Shown in pieces: positions 61,211 through 64,000 of a stretch of 64,000 nucleotides of DNA. Source of the stretch: Pseudalkalibacillus salsuginis. Its GTDB lineage: Bacteria > Bacillota > Bacilli > Bacillales > Fictibacillaceae. Made by a program: the position numbers and the translations under genes. Positions within the stretch are counted from its first letter, which is position 1, and each line of letters starts with the position of its first letter. The stretch is taken from NCBI RefSeq assembly GCF_021646685.1, contig NZ_JAKJHW010000003.1:310001-374000 (forward strand). The letters run 5' to 3'. The notes under the pieces are model-generated. The model searched no databases. It was not told the DNA's origin and saw nothing but the letters and a program-made list of their open reading frames with translations.

Positions 61211-61349
61211 AAGATTTTGAACAATCATCCTATATCTAACAGTTTCTCAGTATGAAAAAACTGTACCATTTTCATAAGTTTATATAGAATGTGGGGGAGG
61301 GGTAATTTTACTCCTCTTTTCACATGTACTTAGGGGAAGTTAAAAAAGT

Positions 61350-61469
61350 ATCCGAATGATAAACGTCGAATTTCATCGTTACTCGGTTTTTCCGGTCCTC
61401 AGGTATTATCATGATACATTCCGGTCCTCAAAACCGTCGTGCCTTGAACTTCTTGTTTCTTATTCGTCT
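61350..61469. repeat. Repeat B in the gapA-pgk gap
   Basis: A shorter version of repeat A: TCCGAATGATAAACGTCGAA, TTACTCGGTTTTTCCGGTCC, TCCTCAAAACC and GTGCCTTGAACTTCTTGTTT. No gene is present between gapA and pgk (570 bp); the intervening 61211-61349 is AT-rich without recognisable features. Confidence 0.55.
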
Positions 61470-61542
61470 CCTTTTTTAACAATTAAGCAGAAGTTCAACA
61501 ATTAAATTAATGTTTATTAAAACGAAGGAGGCTTTTCCGCAT

Positions 61543-62727
61543 ATGCAAAAACAGTCTTTGCGTGATGTGAATGTTGAAGGGAAGAGAGTTTTCTGTCGCG
61601 TGGACTTCAATGTGCCGATGAAGGATGGCGAAGTGAATGATGAAACTCGAATCCGTGCGGCGTTACCGACCATCCAGTATTTAGTAGAGAATGGTGCGAA
61701 AGTTATCCTGGCAAGCCACTTGGGACGTCCGAAGGGACAAGTCGTTGAGGATTTACGCCTTGATCCAGTCGCAAAGCGTCTAAGTGAACTCTTGAACCAG
61801 ACTGTCACAAAAACCGATCAAGTTTACGGTGAAGAAGTCGATAAAGCGATCTCACACTTGAACAATGGAGAAGTCCTACTGATTGAAAACGTTCGCTTTG
61901 AACCTGGTGAGGAAAAGAACGATCCTGACCTGGCAAAAGCGTTTGCTGGTCTTGCTGACTTGTATGTGAACGATGCATTCGGAGCGGCCCACCGTGCCCA
62001 CGCTTCAACAGAAGGAATCGCACACCATCTCCCTGGTGTTGCAGGCCTTTTAATGGAAAAAGAGCTTGAGGTGCTTGGTAAAGCACTTTCAACCCCTGAG
62101 CGTCCTTTTACGGCTGTCATCGGCGGTGCGAAAGTAAAAGATAAGATCGGTGTCATTGATAATCTTTTAGATAAAGTGGACAATCTGATCATCGGTGGAG
62201 GTCTTGCCTATACCTTTATAAAAGCTCTCGGCTATGATGTCGGGAAATCGCTTTTGGAAGAGGATAAAATCGACCTGGCGAAGTCCTTTATGGAAAAAGC
62301 AGAGCTAAAAGGCGTTAAAATGTATCTGCCTAAAGATGTCGTCGTTGCAGATGATTTTTCACAAGATGCGAATATTAAAGTAGTTACGATTGATGAAATC
62401 CCGTCCGATTGGGAAGCACTAGATATTGGGCCAGGTACTCGTGATGAGTACAGAACTGTCATTGAAGGATCGAAGCTTGTAATATGGAATGGACCGATGG
62501 GTGTCTTTGAATTTGATGCTTTTTCAAACGGTACGATGACAATCGCTAAAGCTTTGGCAGACGCGAAAGATACGTATAGTGTCATCGGGGGTGGAGATTC
62601 AGCGGCTGCAGTCGAAAATTTCGGACTAGCGGAATCGATGGATCACATCTCTACTGGCGGAGGTGCTTCTCTTGAATTTATGGAGGGTAAGGTTTTGCCA
62701 GGTGTCGCAGCGTTAAAAGACAAATAA
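61543..62727 (+). CDS. pgk: Phosphoglycerate kinase
   Basis: Pgk makes ATP from 1,3-bisphosphoglycerate. The 394-residue product has [14 protein letters not shown] near residue 20, [38 protein letters not shown], the hinge and [20 protein letters not shown], and the ATP-binding [11 protein letters not shown] near 360. A frame opens at 61510. I chose the ATG at 61543 with GAAGGAGG 11 bases upstream, slightly long, because the protein then begins as in relatives. It is unusually far (573 bp) from gapA. Confidence 0.96.
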   Translation: MQKQSLRDVNVEGKRVFCRVDFNVPMKDGEVNDETRIRAALPTIQYLVENGAKVILASHLGRPKGQVVEDLRLDPVAKRLSELLNQTVTKTDQVYGEEVDKAISHLNNGEVLLIENVRFEPGEEKNDPDLAKAFAGLADLYVNDAFGAAHRAHASTEGIAHHLPGVAGLLMEKELEVLGKALSTPERPFTAVIGGAKVKDKIGVIDNLLDKVDNLIIGGGLAYTFIKALGYDVGKSLLEEDKIDLAKSFMEKAELKGVKMYLPKDVVVADDFSQDANIKVVTIDEIPSDWEALDIGPGTRDEYRTVIEGSKLVIWNGPMGVFEFDAFSNGTMTIAKALADAKDTYSVIGGGDSAAAVENFGLAESMDHISTGGGASLEFMEGKVLPGVAALKDK

Positions 62728-62734
62728 AAGGATG

Positions 62735-62995
62735 TTCAATCGCACAGGACGTGCTAGTACTTCATAGGACGTGTCGCTTTTTAACCTGTATTGATGCTAA
62801 TTTACCTTTGAAGCTTTTAGACAATGAATACGAAAGGCTTTGTTAAATCAAAGAAATCCTCGACACTCTGTGGGGAAAGTGAATCGGCGAGTCTTCCAGC
62901 GAAAGGATCTTCGACCAAAAACCACCACTTCCTGTGGGAACGTCGAAGCCAGCACATCCTGTGCGCATGAGGAAGGTTTGTAGATCTACCGCAAA
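62735..62995. repeat. CACAGGACGTG-type repeats in the pgk-tpiA gap
   Basis: TCGCACAGGACGTGCTAGTA (62739) and CATAGGACGTGTCGC (62763) match units in repeat A. The part from about 62905 (GGATCTTCGACCAAAAACCA, CAGCACATCCTGTGCGCATG) matches the region upstream of uvrB at 1882-1945. No gene present in the 322-bp gap. Confidence 0.6.
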
Positions 62996-63046
62996 AATCA
63001 ACAATAAAGAATAACTGAGCCAAACTAAATGAAAGGTGGACCTTAA

Positions 63047-64000
<954 letters not shown>

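Overview
This window is chromosomal DNA from a Bacillaceae-type Firmicute. Gene order closely follows Bacillus subtilis: uvrBA-yvlABD, hprK-lgt-yvoD-ppaX-yvoF, hisZGDBHAFI, yvcD-trxB-yvcI-rapZ-yvcK-whiA-crh, clpP, then rpoN-cggR-gapA-pgk-tpiA-gpmI. SD sequences are strong and GTG/TTG starts are common. HprK and Crh, CggR, CtsR and LexA sites, a cre box and a gamma-SASP-like peptide fit the same group. The genome is not B. subtilis itself. It carries metE behind tandem SAM-I and cobalamin riboswitches, an arrangement I recall from the alkaliphile formerly called B. clausii, and it is rich in intergenic repeats.

Layout. 1-1.7 kb (minus): partial TauE/SafE permease, AIM24 protein, frameshifted DUF3221 gene. 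2.0-9.0 kb: SOS-boxed uvrBA, then envelope-stress-like yvl genes. 9.5-14 kb: HPr kinase, prolipoprotein transferase, PpaX and neighbours. 14.6-15.6 kb (minus): Ca2+/H+ antiporter. 16.4-22.8 kb: complete histidine operon. 22.8-28.3 kb: accessory segment with a possible IS scrap, a transporter remnant and a 1282-residue double-GH43 secreted enzyme. 28.4-36 kb: yvcD to crh. 36.3-37.5 kb: catE and a small spore-type protein. 37.6-40.4 kb (minus): metE with its tandem riboswitches. 41.1 kb (minus): clpP. 42.2-45.6 kb: formate dehydrogenase and its DUF1641 partner. 45.9-49.5 kb: LCP cell-wall enzyme (minus) and twin M14 carboxypeptidases. 49.8-50.9 kb: divergent quinone reductase and HxlR regulator. 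51.8 kb: tRNA-Arg. 52.0-56.9 kb: CitA/DcuS-type two-component system, 2-hydroxycarboxylate symporter, AEC transporter. 57-64 kb: sigma-54, glutaredoxin-like protein, then the CggR glycolytic cluster, running off the right edge in gpmI.

Carbon regulation is a recurring theme. HprK phosphorylates HPr/Crh on Ser46, P-Ser partners direct CcpA to cre sites (one perfect match lies upstream of the malate/citrate symporter), PpaX removes the pyrophosphate HprK releases, CggR gates lower glycolysis, and YvcK acts in gluconeogenic growth.

The most unusual content is non-coding. A 52-nt tandem repeat family occurs at three loci. At two of them it sits inside a dispersed composite element that also exists without the array. 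Two further arrays have 20-21-nt periods. There are also 118-bp and 123-bp elements with inverted termini, GGTGCCAGGCACC hairpins (one exactly between cggR and gapA), and CACAGGACGTG-type repeats that swell the gapA-pgk and pgk-tpiA gaps. I saw no CRISPR array, prophage, or intact transposase.
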